NCBI GenBank assembly: GCA_023511585.1
Contig: JAIMBF010000020.1
Coordinates: 1 to 37,981 of the forward strand
Source: Terriglobia bacterium
Lineage (GTDB): Bacteria > Pseudomonadota > Alphaproteobacteria > Acetobacterales > Acetobacteraceae
DNA: 37,981 bases
Reading direction: 5' to 3'
The translations under genes and the position numbers were made by a program. Under the pieces are notes generated by a model, which ran no database searches, was not told the origin of the DNA, and was given only the letters and a program-made list of their open reading frames with translations. This document shows, in pieces, positions 8,201 to 16,450 of this stretch. Within the stretch, counting starts at the first letter, position 1. The number at the start of each line of letters is the position of its first letter.

Positions 8201-8217
8201 AAGCGCGCGCGGCGCTT
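8201..8217. terminator. Possible bidirectional terminator hairpin
   Basis: AAGCGC-GCGCG-GCGCTT forms a 6-bp stem between the convergent dehydrogenase and hemerythrin genes. It is followed by AACTTTAA on the plus strand. The stem is short and the T run is poor, so this rests mainly on the convergent setting. Confidence 0.3.
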
Positions 8218-8221
8218 AACT

Positions 8222-8719
8222 TTAACGGGCGGAGGCAAAAGTCTCCGCCAGCATCGCATCGGTTTCGGGATCCAGAATCTCGTCAACCGCCGGCAGGAGG
8301 CCGATCTCCTCTTTCGTGATATGCGCCGTCATCAGGCTCGAAAACTCGGCGCCGGCGGCACGAAATGTCTGCCAAAGGGAAGCGGTGAAACCGCCCGATT
8401 GGCCTTCGCGCGCAAGGTTTCTCAAGGTTTGCGCGAGCGGGCGGATTTGCGCGTGCTCGTCGGTCAGCACCGCGACCATGGCCGCCGCGCCGGCGGCCTC
8501 CAGGCGGGGAAAGAGCGCGGTTTCCTCGAAATCGAAATGCGGGCCGATTTCCAGCACAATGGCGCGATCGCAGTCGCGAAGCAACGCCGCAACCGCAGGT
8601 GTGGCCGCAACCGGCGGATAATCCGCGCCATGGCGGCCGAGCAAGGCCTCAAGCCGCGCAATCAACGCCAACGCCGCCTCATGGTCATCGTGCAGGGTTC
8701 GTGCGATATGGGTTTGCAT
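8222..8719 (-). CDS. Hemerythrin-like (HHE) protein
   Basis: The 165-residue protein has the spaced His/Glu pattern of the hemerythrin HHE fold: H10/H13, H61 with E65-E66 in PHFDFEETALFP, H89 in TDEHAQI, and H133 with E137-E138 in TAHITKEEIGLLP. These would ligate a di-iron centre that binds O2 or reacts with NO or peroxide. The start is the ATG at 8719, preceded by AAGGAGG (8726-8732). The frame also contains an upstream codon at 8746, but that would place the Shine-Dalgarno inside the gene. It follows hcrB by 40 bp on the same strand and is probably the last gene of the hcr operon. There it could scavenge or sense oxygen near the oxygen-sensitive reductase (inference). Confidence 0.8.
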   Translation of the reverse strand: MQTHIARTLHDDHEAALALIARLEALLGRHGADYPPVAATPAVAALLRDCDRAIVLEIGPHFDFEETALFPRLEAAGAAAMVAVLTDEHAQIRPLAQTLRNLAREGQSGGFTASLWQTFRAAGAEFSSLMTAHITKEEIGLLPAVDEILDPETDAMLAETFASAR

Positions 8720-8759
8720 CTGCTGCCTCCTTGGTCTCGCATGCACTTGCGCCCGGGTT

Positions 8760-9755
8760 TCAGGCCGCCGCGCCGCCCTCCGCCGTCATGCCGCCGAGCG
8801 CAGCGGCAAGGCGGCGCGCGAGCGCGCTTGCGACACGGCGCCGATATTGTGCCGCCAGCAATGTCGTTCGCATCGGCGAAACCTGCTTTTGGACAAGCTT
8901 GCCCAGCCGATCGAGCCAGGACTCATCCAGGCGCTCTCCGTGCAGGGCTTCCACGCCGGCAAGCAAAAACGGGCGCGGGTTGGTGCCGGTGAGCGCAGCC
9001 CGAAGCCCGACAACCTCGCCCGCCTCGGCCCGCAGCGCCACCGCAACGCCGGCCAGCGGAAAATCGATCGCCCCGCGCGCGCGTGCCTTCGCATAGAGTG
9101 CCGGCCAAGGATCGGGAGGAAGGTAAATGCGGGTCAGCAACTCGTTCGGGGCAAGGCGCAGATGCGCCGCACCGTCTTCGGCATAGAGATCGGAAAGCGG
9201 CACGCGGCGCAAGCTCGCCTCGCCGGCGATCTCAATCGTGGCGCCGTACACCAAAAGCGCCGGCGCAAGATCGCCGCTGAAGGCGGCATGGCAACGCTGG
9301 CCGGTCGGTGCGACATGGCAGGTCTCGCCCCGGTGCTTGAGGCAGAAGCCGTTCGCCTCCCGTGCCCAGGCACTCCGGTTGTAAAACACGCAGCGGGTAT
9401 CCAGGCAAAGATTGCCGCCGATTGTTGCTGCCTCGCGATGCGCCGGGGCGCCGACCGCACCGGCGGCGGTGGCGAGGGCGGGATAACGGTGGCGGATCTC
9501 GGGATGTGCGAGAATCTCGGCAAGCGTGACCGCCGCGCCGATGGTCATCCCGCCATTCTCGGTCGCAATCGTGCACAGTGCGGGGATATGGCGGAGATCG
9601 ATCAGCCGCTCCGGCGTGCCGAGGCCGTGGCGCAGGTTCACCATAAGATCGGTGCCCCCGGCGACGAACCGGCTGGCCTGACCACCCTGATGCGCGGCAA
9701 TCGCCGCCGCAACGGTGCTGGGGCGAACGACCTCAAATCGAGGGAGAACTTCCAT
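8760..9755 (-). CDS. hcrB: 4-Hydroxybenzoyl-CoA reductase, FAD + [4Fe-4S] beta subunit
   Basis: The 331-residue protein is a CoxM-type FAD subunit of the xanthine oxidase family, with AGGTDLMV (33-40) and ATIGGNLC (110-117) as FAD-contact motifs. The diagnostic feature is an inserted loop carrying four cysteines at 122, 138, 146 and 155. These bind the extra [4Fe-4S] cluster known only in 4-hydroxybenzoyl-CoA reductases. From memory, the same four positions are used in Thauera aromatica HcrB. This agreement supports the ATG at 9755 over the GTG one codon upstream. The start overlaps the hcrA stop (TGATG), which implies translational coupling. The subunit passes low-potential electrons from ferredoxin to the HcrC clusters and the molybdenum site, for reductive removal of the para-hydroxyl group to give benzoyl-CoA. 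Confidence 0.95.
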   Translation of the reverse strand: MEVLPRFEVVRPSTVAAAIAAHQGGQASRFVAGGTDLMVNLRHGLGTPERLIDLRHIPALCTIATENGGMTIGAAVTLAEILAHPEIRHRYPALATAAGAVGAPAHREAATIGGNLCLDTRCVFYNRSAWAREANGFCLKHRGETCHVAPTGQRCHAAFSGDLAPALLVYGATIEIAGEASLRRVPLSDLYAEDGAAHLRLAPNELLTRIYLPPDPWPALYAKARARGAIDFPLAGVAVALRAEAGEVVGLRAALTGTNPRPFLLAGVEALHGERLDESWLDRLGKLVQKQVSPMRTTLLAAQYRRRVASALARRLAAALGGMTAEGGAAA

Positions 9756-12091
9756 CACAGGGCCTCCTCTAAGGCCTGCGCCAGGCGTTGCGCGCGCCGG
9801 CGGCGGGCGAGCGCGTCGAGAACCCGGTCCGGCGTCACCGGAAGCGTGTCGATCTCAAGGCCGAGCGCATCCGCAATGGCGTTGACAAGCGCCGGCGGAA
9901 AACTGGCAAGCGCGCCTTCGCTCGCCTCTTTGGCGCCAAACGGGCCGTTGGGATCCACGCTCTCGACGATATGCACCGAAATCGGCGGCGATTCACCGAT
10001 CGTCGGCACGCGGTAGTCCAGGAAGCTCGTATGAACCGCAAGCCCCTTTTCATAGCGCGTCTCTTCGCCCAGCGCTTGGCCCATGCCCATCAAAACCGCG
10101 CCTTGGATCTGCCCTTCGACGGCGAGCGGATTGATGGCAAAGCCGCAATCCTGCGCAACCCAGACGTTTTCCACCGTCACCAGGCCGGTTTCGTCATCCA
10201 CCGCAACCTCCACCACCTGGGCGGCATAGCTGAACCCCATGGTGGCGCCGACGGCGCCGCCTTTGTGCTTGCCGCCCTGGAAGGCGACCGGGCAGGTGAA
10301 CGTGCCTTTGACGGTGATCGCGCCGCCCTCGCGTGCCAGTGCCGCGCGTACCACCTCGGCGAAGGCAAGGCCGGGGCCATCGTTGCCTGCGGCGAAGAAG
10401 GTCTCGTTCTCACACTGAACCGCTGTCTCGGGCACCCCAAGCCGCTCCGCCGCCGCTGCGGTCAGGCGGGCGAGCAAGGCACGGGCGGCGTCGATGGTGG
10501 CATTGCCCACCATGAAGGTCACGCGCGAGGAATAAGAACCGTTGTCTTTCGGAGTGAGCGCGCTATCGGCAGCGACGACCCGCACCCGATCGAGGCGAAT
10601 GCCGAGCATTTCCGCCGCGATCTCGGCCATTACCGTGCTCGAGCCTTGGCCGATATCGGCCGCACCGGTCAGCAGCGTCACGCCGCCGTCGAAATCCAGC
10701 CGCAGATGCACAACGGCATGCGGCTCGCCGGTCCAGTGGATCGGCTTGGCGGCGCCGCTGACATAATGCGAACACGCCATGCCGAGGCCGCGCCCGTGCC
10801 CCAACCGGCCGCGACGCTGGCGCCAGCCGCTTGCCTCTTCCACCCGGTCGAGGCATTCGCCGAGCCCGTAGCTCTCGACACGCAAGCCGTTCAGGGTTTC
10901 GCACGGGGCGGTGAGAAGATTGGCCCGCCGTACCGCGAAGGGATCGAGCCCAAGCTCACGCGCCATGCGATCAAGCAGGGCTTCGAAGGCAAACCGCACA
11001 TCGACCGAACCGTGCCCGCGCATCGCCCCGCAAGGCGGCGTATTCGTATAAACCCGCAGGCCGTCATAGGCCACCGCCGGCAGCTGGTAGAGCCCTTGCA
11101 GCAGCGCCCCGGCATAAAGGATCGTCACGATCCCGTAGCCGGCGTAGGCGCCGCCGCGCTGCACCACCTCGCACGCGCACGCGGTCAGCCGGCCGGCGCG
11201 GGTCATGCCGAGCTTGAGCCGGATTTCGGTCTCCGGCCGGCCGCGATGGGTCAGGAAGCTCTCTTCCCGCGACAAGGGCAGGAAAACCTTGCCGCCGGCG
11301 GCGCGGGCGAGCAGGGCGGCGATGATTTCGAAGTTCAGCGTTTCCACCCGGGCGCCGAAACCGCCGCCCACAAAGGGTTTGACGACGCGGATGCGGCTTG
11401 CCTCCATTTCCAGGCAGCGCGCCAGCATCAGATGCACGTAATAGGGCACCTGCGTCGTGCTCCAGATCGTCAGGGAATCGCGGGCGGGATCATATTCAAC
11501 GAGGGCGGCGTTCCGCTCCATCTGCGCATGCGCAACCTCGGCGCATCGATAGACATGCTCGCGCACGAGGTCCGCCTGCGCAAATCCGGCATCGACATCG
11601 CCGAAGCGATGATGGACGGCGCGCTCGATATTGCCGGGTTTGTCGGGATGCAGCGGGATCGCATCCGGCGCGAGCGCCGCCGCCGCCGTCTCGTAGGCGG
11701 GAAGAATCTCGAACTCACAGCGAATTAAAGCCAGCGCCGCGGCGGCCGTTTCCGCATCGACCGCCGCAACCGCCGCCAGCGGCTCGCCGCGATAGCGCAC
11801 ACGCTCGCGCGCCAGCGGGTATTCGTTCATCGCAATCGGCAAGACGCCATAAGTCTGGGCGCAATCCTCGCCGGTGACGACGGCGCGCACGCCGGGCAGG
11901 GCACGCGCGGCTGCGGTATCGATGCGAAGGATGCGGGCGTGGCTCACGGGGCTGCGCAGAATCCGCCCGATCAGCGCATCGGCGATCGGCAGATCCGCGG
12001 TGTATTTCGCCGTCCCCGTAACTTTTTCGATGCCGTCGATCAGCGGTGTCGGCTGGCCGACGACAGCACGGCGGTTTTGCAGCATTGTCAT
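9755..12091 (-). CDS. hcrA: 4-Hydroxybenzoyl-CoA reductase, molybdenum alpha subunit
   Basis: The 778-residue protein is a full-length xanthine oxidase-family large subunit. Visible motifs are FVGGGFGAR (240-248), [10 protein letters not shown] (352-361), the molybdopterin cytosine dinucleotide site DIGQGSSTV (479-487), and GAKEASEG near the C-terminus. There E725 aligns with the family's catalytic Glu. Tyr326 is at the position recalled as an active-site Tyr in Thauera HcrA. The enzyme reduces 4-hydroxybenzoyl-CoA to benzoyl-CoA and water in the cytoplasm using ferredoxin electrons. The ATG overlaps the hcrC stop (ATGA), and its own stop overlaps hcrB. The gene order gamma-alpha-beta (C-A-B) differs from the A-B-C order recalled for Thauera. 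Together with the beta-subunit cysteine insert, this makes the assignment strong. Confidence 0.95.
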   Translation of the reverse strand: MTMLQNRRAVVGQPTPLIDGIEKVTGTAKYTADLPIADALIGRILRSPVSHARILRIDTAAARALPGVRAVVTGEDCAQTYGVLPIAMNEYPLARERVRYRGEPLAAVAAVDAETAAAALALIRCEFEILPAYETAAAALAPDAIPLHPDKPGNIERAVHHRFGDVDAGFAQADLVREHVYRCAEVAHAQMERNAALVEYDPARDSLTIWSTTQVPYYVHLMLARCLEMEASRIRVVKPFVGGGFGARVETLNFEIIAALLARAAGGKVFLPLSREESFLTHRGRPETEIRLKLGMTRAGRLTACACEVVQRGGAYAGYGIVTILYAGALLQGLYQLPAVAYDGLRVYTNTPPCGAMRGHGSVDVRFAFEALLDRMARELGLDPFAVRRANLLTAPCETLNGLRVESYGLGECLDRVEEASGWRQRRGRLGHGRGLGMACSHYVSGAAKPIHWTGEPHAVVHLRLDFDGGVTLLTGAADIGQGSSTVMAEIAAEMLGIRLDRVRVVAADSALTPKDNGSYSSRVTFMVGNATIDAARALLARLTAAAAERLGVPETAVQCENETFFAAGNDGPGLAFAEVVRAALAREGGAITVKGTFTCPVAFQGGKHKGGAVGATMGFSYAAQVVEVAVDDETGLVTVENVWVAQDCGFAINPLAVEGQIQGAVLMGMGQALGEETRYEKGLAVHTSFLDYRVPTIGESPPISVHIVESVDPNGPFGAKEASEGALASFPPALVNAIADALGLEIDTLPVTPDRVLDALARRRRAQRLAQALEEAL

Positions 12092-12579
12092 GGCGCCTGC
12101 CGCGCGGCTTCTTCAACCGCCTCGATGATTTTGACATAGCCGGTGCAGCGGCAGAGATTGCCGGCGAGTGCCGCGCGGATCGCAGCCGCATCGGGCATGG
12201 GATTACGGCGCAACAGACCCTCGGCGGCCATGATCATGCCTGGCGTGCAATAGCCGCATTGGGTGCCGAGCCGCTCGTGAAACGCGCGTTGCAGCCGGCT
12301 CATGCGGCCATTTTTCGCAAGGCCTTCGATGGTCTCGACATCGCGGCCCTCGCATTCTTCGGTGCGGGTGAGGCAAGCAAGCCGCGGCTTGCCGTCGATC
12401 AAGACCGTGCACGCGCCGCATTCGCCGCCGTCACAGCCCTGCTTGGTGCCGGTAAGGCCGAAGGTTTCGCGGAGCGTCTCGACCAGCAAGGTTGAATCGG
12501 CAACGAGAACGTCCCGCATACGCCCGTTGAGACGAAACCTGCGGATTTTTACCTGCGAAGAAGGCGGATCTCGTTGCAT
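12088..12579 (-). CDS. hcrC: 4-Hydroxybenzoyl-CoA reductase, 2x[2Fe-2S] gamma subunit
   Basis: The 163-residue protein carries both [2Fe-2S] clusters of the family. The plant-type N-terminal cluster uses C49, C54, C57 and C69 ([12 protein letters not shown]). The helical C-terminal cluster uses C108, C111, C143 and C145 (QCGYCTPGM and LCRCTGY). The ATG at 12579 is preceded by GGGGAG with good spacing. A GTG 21 bp upstream is also in frame, but using it would bury this Shine-Dalgarno. It is the first gene of the hcr operon and overlaps hcrA by 4 bp. A perfect FNR-type box and a 14-bp palindrome lie upstream, so anaerobic induction is likely. Confidence 0.93.
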   Translation of the reverse strand: MQRDPPSSQVKIRRFRLNGRMRDVLVADSTLLVETLRETFGLTGTKQGCDGGECGACTVLIDGKPRLACLTRTEECEGRDVETIEGLAKNGRMSRLQRAFHERLGTQCGYCTPGMIMAAEGLLRRNPMPDAAAIRAALAGNLCRCTGYVKIIEAVEEAARQAP

Positions 12580-12616
12580 TTTTGTCGTCTCCCCTGTCAC
12601 CCGAAATTCCTAATTT

Positions 12617-12630
12617 GGTAATTCATTACC
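12617..12630. promoter_or_regulatory. Palindromic operator candidate before hcrC
   Basis: GGTAAT-TC-ATTACC is a perfect 6+6 inverted repeat. It lies 38-51 bp before the hcrC ATG, covering the transcription start expected from the FNR box. This location suits a repressor, or a second regulator sensing 4-hydroxybenzoyl-CoA, but the binding protein is unknown. Confidence 0.4.
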
Positions 12631-12658
12631 TCTTTAGCGGAACGGCGTTGGCCTCTGT

Positions 12659-12672
12659 TTGATCAAGATCAA
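12659..12672 (-). promoter_or_regulatory. FNR/CRP-type activator box for hcrCAB
   Basis: Read on the minus strand this is TTGATCTTGATCAA, a perfect match to the FNR consensus TTGATNNNNATCAA. A weak -10 (TAAAGA) begins 22 bp downstream, which would place the box centre at -41.5, the class II activator position. The box overlaps the last codons of the upstream CoA ligase gene. In R. palustris, FNR-family proteins AadR and HbaR control the equivalent genes; which protein binds here is not known. Confidence 0.7.
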
Positions 12673-14315
12673 AGCGGCGCGCGAGCCTCGGGCATCGGCG
12701 CGCCGGTGCTTTCGATTACCGTTGCCGGCGTCGCTTCGGGCGCGCGATCACGCAGCTTGAAGCGCTGAATTTTGCCGGTTGCGGTTTTCGGAAGATCGGA
12801 AACGAAACGGAACCAGCGCGGATATTTGTAAGGCGCAAGCCGCGTTTTGCAGAGTTGCACCAACTCCGCGGCAAGCCCGGGAGGTGCCGGCGCATCCTGG
12901 TTTTTCAGCACAATCCACGCTTCCGGCTTGATCAGCTGATCGGCATCGGCGCGGCCGACAACCGCCGCCTCCAGCACCGCCGGATGTTCGATCAGGACGG
13001 ATTCGATCTCAACCGGCGAGCACCAAATGCCGCCCACCTTCAGCATATCATCGCTGCGGCCCGCATAGGTGTAGGTGCCGTCTTCATTGGCGCGATAGGT
13101 ATCGCCGGTGTCGAACCAACCATCGACCACAATCGGCCGCGGATTGCGCCAATAGGCTTTGGCGACCGAAAGGCCGCGCACGAGCAAGCGCCCGGGCATG
13201 CCAACCGGCAGCTGGCGGCCGTCTTCATCGACGATTTTCACCTCATAACCGGGCACGGGGCGGCCGGTCGTGCCGGGCCGCACCTCGCCCGGGCGGTTGG
13301 AGATATACATATGTGTCATTTCGGTTGAACCGATGCCGTCGATGATTTCGGTTCCGGTCAGCTCGCGCCAAGCCGTGAAAAGATGCGCAGGCAACATCTC
13401 TCCGGCAGAAACGCAAAAGCGCAGCGATGAAAGATCGGGCTTCAGGCGTGCAAACTCGGCAATCTGGCGCGCAAACAAGGTCGGGACGCCGAAGAAAATG
13501 GTGGGGCGGAAACGCGCAATCGTCGCGAAAGTCGCCTCCGGCGTGGGCCGTTCGGGCATCAAGATCGACGTGCCGCCGACCCAAAGCGGAAACGCCAAGC
13601 CGTTGCCGAGACCATACGCAAAAAACAACTTGGCGGCGGAGAAGAACACATCGCTGGGGCGCACCCCCAACGTTTCTACCCCGTAACATCTGGCGACAAC
13701 GGCAAGGTCGCGCTGGTGGTGGATCGCGCCTTTGGGCCGGCCGGTCGAGCCGGAGGAATAAAGCCAGAAGCAATCGTCCTCCGGGCCGCGCTCGGCAGGA
13801 GCAAGATGCGGCGCCGCCGCTTCCATCAATTTGGGCAAAGCCTCGCCCTCGCCCGCGGTGGGCAAGATGACGCCGGGGTGATGGCGGGCTTCGCGCAAGC
13901 CCGCGCTGACCTCGGCCGCGAATTCGGGCGAATAGGCCAAGGCGTGGGCGGCCGAATCGTCGATCAGCCAGGCATAATCGGCGGCACGCAGCAGGGTATT
14001 CACCGGAATCGGTACGATGCCGGCACGGATCGCCCCCAAAAACAAATAGAAAAACGCCGGCTCATCGCGCACCACCATCAACAAGCGGCCGTCGCGCGGC
14101 ACGCCGAGCGCAAGCAACGCATTGCCGGCGCGCGCAATGCGCTCGGCGAGCAAGGCATAGGAGATGTCTTCGCTTGCGGTGCGTATGGCAAGCGCGTCGC
14201 CTCGGCCTTCCTGGAGATGACGGTCGATCAAGGCGGCGGCGAGGTTGAAGCGCGGGGAGAATTGAAGCCGAGCTGCGCCCTGCTCAGACGTCACGGTAAG
14301 ACAATGATCCGGCAT
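12669..14315 (-). CDS. Benzoate / 4-hydroxybenzoate-CoA ligase
   Basis: The 548-residue AMP-forming ligase belongs to the benzoate-CoA ligase group (BadA/HbaA/BclA). Motifs include the P-loop YSSGSTGRPKG (186-196) followed by AIHHQRD, AAKLFFAYGLGNGL (227-240), GIGSTEMTHMYIS, GRSDDMLKVGG and the terminal PKTATGKIQRFKLRD. It activates benzoate and/or 4-hydroxybenzoate to the CoA thioester with ATP cleavage to AMP. The ATG at 14315 is chosen because AAAGGAG precedes it; an upstream extension is Arg-rich and unconvincing. It lies just upstream of hcrCAB on the same strand, which favours 4-hydroxybenzoate, but it is the only benzoate-type ligase in the window and may serve both acids. The 89-bp gap to hcrC has a separate FNR-type promoter. 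Confidence 0.9.
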   Translation of the reverse strand: MPDHCLTVTSEQGAARLQFSPRFNLAAALIDRHLQEGRGDALAIRTASEDISYALLAERIARAGNALLALGVPRDGRLLMVVRDEPAFFYLFLGAIRAGIVPIPVNTLLRAADYAWLIDDSAAHALAYSPEFAAEVSAGLREARHHPGVILPTAGEGEALPKLMEAAAPHLAPAERGPEDDCFWLYSSGSTGRPKGAIHHQRDLAVVARCYGVETLGVRPSDVFFSAAKLFFAYGLGNGLAFPLWVGGTSILMPERPTPEATFATIARFRPTIFFGVPTLFARQIAEFARLKPDLSSLRFCVSAGEMLPAHLFTAWRELTGTEIIDGIGSTEMTHMYISNRPGEVRPGTTGRPVPGYEVKIVDEDGRQLPVGMPGRLLVRGLSVAKAYWRNPRPIVVDGWFDTGDTYRANEDGTYTYAGRSDDMLKVGGIWCSPVEIESVLIEHPAVLEAAVVGRADADQLIKPEAWIVLKNQDAPAPPGLAAELVQLCKTRLAPYKYPRWFRFVSDLPKTATGKIQRFKLRDRAPEATPATVIESTGAPMPEARAPL

Positions 14316-14457
14316 TGTTCTCTCCTTTCTTGGCTCTTGGCACGGCGAGCGTGCGCGCCTTGGCAAGCCGCGGCTTGGCGCAACGGCAAAACCATGCTTT
14401 TATGCCGCAATGGGTGCGGAACGAATGGGCATGGAGATGGCAAACGCGGGAGATAAC
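14316..14457. promoter_or_regulatory. Divergent promoter region, CoA ligase / badL-badM
   Basis: These 142 bp separate the divergent ligase and GNAT genes. A perfect palindrome CAAGCC-GC-GGCTTG lies at 14364-14377, flanked by TTGG and GCGC. No FNR-type box is present and no convincing -35/-10 pair was seen. The palindrome is a candidate operator for the nearby Rrf2 protein or another regulator. Confidence 0.35.
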
Positions 14458-14940
14458 ATGGCACGACGAGGCAGAACGCAGCCGCCGCCCGAACCCGATG
14501 CCGATCCCGCCATCCGCCCGGCCACGCTTGCCGATGTCGCGGGGGTGATTGCGCTCGATGAAGAAGTCACCGGCCTGCGCAAGGCCGCGTATTGGCAAGA
14601 CATGTTTGAACGTTACGGCGCCCGCCGTCGCGACCAGCGCTTTTTTCTGGTTGCCGGCGAGCCCGCGCGCATCGACGGTTTCATCATCGGTGAAGTGCGC
14701 GCCTGGGAATTCGGCTCGCCGCCCGCTGGTTGGATCTTCGCGGTGCAGGTACGCCCGCGGCTGCGCGTGCGCGGGCTCGGCTCGCGCCTGTTTGCCGCCG
14801 TCTGCGCGCGCTTTCGTGCCGCCGGGGTCGATCGCGTGCGCACCATGGTCGCGCGCGACAACGCCGTGATTCACGCCTTTTTCCGCAGCCAAGGCATGAT
14901 GGCAGGCCCGTTTATCGAATTGGAGATGCGCCTTGACTGA
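14458..14940 (+). CDS. badL: GNAT acetyltransferase, BadL-like
   Basis: The 160-residue protein has a single GNAT domain. It starts AIRPATLADVAGVIALDEE after a short Arg/Pro-rich N-terminus. The acetyl-CoA pyrophosphate loop is visible as QVRPRLRVRGLGSRLF. The family ends with DNAVIHAFFRSQGM. Four in-frame ATGs occur upstream (from 14410), but only the one at 14458 has a good Shine-Dalgarno (GGGAG, 7 bp spacing). It is followed directly by an Rrf2 regulator, the same pair as badL-badM in R. palustris, where BadL is reported to N-acetylate aminobenzoates. The symbol rests mainly on this neighbourhood. The substrate could be different. Confidence 0.7.
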   Translation: MARRGRTQPPPEPDADPAIRPATLADVAGVIALDEEVTGLRKAAYWQDMFERYGARRRDQRFFLVAGEPARIDGFIIGEVRAWEFGSPPAGWIFAVQVRPRLRVRGLGSRLFAAVCARFRAAGVDRVRTMVARDNAVIHAFFRSQGMMAGPFIELEMRLD

Positions 14941-14979
14941 GCTCCGATCGCTCCCGCCCCAACCGCTTCTCGTGCGGAC

Positions 14980-15450
14980 ATGAAGCTGCAGAAGGCGACG
15001 GTGTTCGCGCTCTACGCGGTGCTCGAACTTGCCGCCGCACCGGGGCGGCAGCGCACCGTGGTGGAAATTGCCGAGAAATACGGCATCTCCGCCCATCATC
15101 TTGCCAAGGTGCTGCGCGATCTCGGCCGCGCCGGCATCGTCGATGCGGTGCGCGGGGTTGGCGGCGGCTACCGCTTCACCGGCAATGCCAAGCGTCTTAC
15201 CCTGATGGATGTGATCCGTTTGTTCGAGGAACCCAGCGCCGAAGCCGATCTGCCGCTGCCCTCGCGTGACGGGCAAGACATCGCCGAGGGGCTGCGGTTC
15301 GTGCTCGCCGAGCTCGACGCGCAAACCGGCGCGACGTTGCGCTCGATCAGCCTCTCCACCATGCTGAAGCTGATCGCGCGCCGTCCTTGGGAAAGCCAGG
15401 GCGCGGCTACACCGGCGCGCCGGGCGCAAGCCGGGCGCCGCAGCCGCTGA
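14980..15450 (+). CDS. badM: Rrf2-family regulator, BadM-like
   Basis: The 156-residue protein begins like Rrf2 proteins (MKLQKATVFALYAVLELA). It has a winged helix with recognition region YGISAHHLAKVLRDLGRAGI and the wing sequence GVGGGYRF typical of the family. It contains no cysteine at all, so unlike IscR or NsrR it cannot hold a Cys-ligated Fe-S cluster. In R. palustris, BadM represses the benzoyl-CoA reductase operon. Here it would be expected to act on the had-bcr-kor operon and perhaps on pad and hcr. It lies 39 bp after the GNAT gene, and its ribosome-binding site is not obvious. Identification as BadM rests on family, the badL-like neighbour and the pathway setting. Confidence 0.75.
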   Translation: MKLQKATVFALYAVLELAAAPGRQRTVVEIAEKYGISAHHLAKVLRDLGRAGIVDAVRGVGGGYRFTGNAKRLTLMDVIRLFEEPSAEADLPLPSRDGQDIAEGLRFVLAELDAQTGATLRSISLSTMLKLIARRPWESQGAATPARRAQAGRRSR

Positions 15451-15471
15451 AGCGCCGCCGCCATGCGCGGG

Positions 15472-15489
15472 CGGCCTGCACGGAGGCCG
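15472..15489. terminator. Possible terminator hairpin between badM and padD
   Basis: CGGCCT-GCACGG-AGGCCG gives a perfect 6-bp stem in the 52 bp between the convergent badM and padD genes. No T tract follows on either strand, so it is only a weak candidate. Confidence 0.25.
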
Positions 15490-15502
15490 ATGCGTAAGCG
15501 AT

Positions 15503-16450
15503 TTAACGGGCATGGCGTTGCACCAACGCCGGCGCCTTCCCATCGGCGGCGCTTTCCGGGCGGGCTCCTCGGATCGGCGTCACCGGAACGATGAGGGCGC
15601 CGGTGAACGCGGCGCGGGTGATCAAGAGCGCCTTCATCCCCCAGCTCGTAAGCGCCAAGAGCGCGCCGCCGCCGATGGCAAGCACGGCGGAAGCGGCATC
15701 GATGGCGGTTCCGGAAACTCCGGCAAGGGATACGATCAAAGCCGCGGCGATCAGGGCGAGACCGACCCGCTGCACGAAAGCAAGGCGCCGGGGGACGGGC
15801 GCGCCGAAGACCGCAAGGCTCGCCGCTGCTCCAGGCTCTCGTCTCAAGGCAGCGCAATAGCGATGCCAGGCGAACTCCCGCGCAAGCCCGGCGGCCACGG
15901 CAAGGCCAAGCCCGATGCCGCCGCGCAGCCCGACGATGAGGGCAAGGGCAAAGCCTTCGGCCAGCCCGGCGGCGAGAATCAGCCCCACAATCTCCTTCTG
16001 CCGCCAGGCAACAATCGCACGCGCAGCGCGCAGGATACGGGCTTGGCAATAGAGGAAACCGACCGCCAAGACCGCGGTAAGCCAGGTGAGGGCAGGGTTT
16101 GCCGCTGCCGCTGCAACCACGCCGAACGGGATCATCACACTGGCGACGATCCCCTCCCGCGTCATCCACGAAGTCCGGGGTTGAAAGAAAACATGCAGCG
16201 CCCGCCAAGGTTTGCCGATTTCCAGCCAAACCAAGGTGAGGCCGGCGGCAATCAAGGCCAGACCAAGCAGCAACGGCACGCGGAACGGCGTCCCGCTCGT
16301 CGCCGCCACGGCCGCGGCCACAATCAGCCCCGTGCCGCTGCCGCCGCCGATAAAATTCCCCGCCGCGCGGAGGTCCCAGTATCGCTGGCGCCGGGAGGCC
16401 AACGCCACGCCGCTGTTCTGCTGGCGGCCGGTCGCATTGGACGTGTTCAT
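15503..16450 (-). CDS. padD: Phenylacetyl-CoA:acceptor oxidoreductase, membrane anchor subunit
   Basis: The 315-residue protein is very hydrophobic, with about eight membrane spans in the manner of DmsC/NrfD anchors. Examples are LLLGLALIAAGLTLVWLEIG, GLILAAGLAEGFALALIVG and VGLALIAAALIVSLAGVSG. It has no signal peptide. Its ATG overlaps the stop of the four-cluster ferredoxin gene upstream (ATGA). Together with that subunit and the molybdoprotein, it matches PadBCD of Thauera/Azoarcus, a membrane-bound enzyme that passes electrons from phenylacetyl-CoA oxidation to quinone. DmsC-type anchors usually hold the quinone site. The family is poorly conserved, so the identity depends on the operon. 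Confidence 0.75.
   Translation of the reverse strand: MNTSNATGRQQNSGVALASRRQRYWDLRAAGNFIGGGSGTGLIVAAAVAATSGTPFRVPLLLGLALIAAGLTLVWLEIGKPWRALHVFFQPRTSWMTREGIVASVMIPFGVVAAAAANPALTWLTAVLAVGFLYCQARILRAARAIVAWRQKEIVGLILAAGLAEGFALALIVGLRGGIGLGLAVAAGLAREFAWHRYCAALRREPGAAASLAVFGAPVPRRLAFVQRVGLALIAAALIVSLAGVSGTAIDAASAVLAIGGGALLALTSWGMKALLITRAAFTGALIVPVTPIRGARPESAADGKAPALVQRHAR

Noticed and set aside
8089-8286. Short open frame across the dehydrogenase-hemerythrin junction
   Set aside because: No ribosome-binding site or recognisable sequence; it overlaps two well-supported genes.
9788-11728. 646-codon open frame on the plus strand
   Set aside because: It is antisense to hcrA, whose motifs are unmistakable. 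High GC content makes long antisense frames common in this window.
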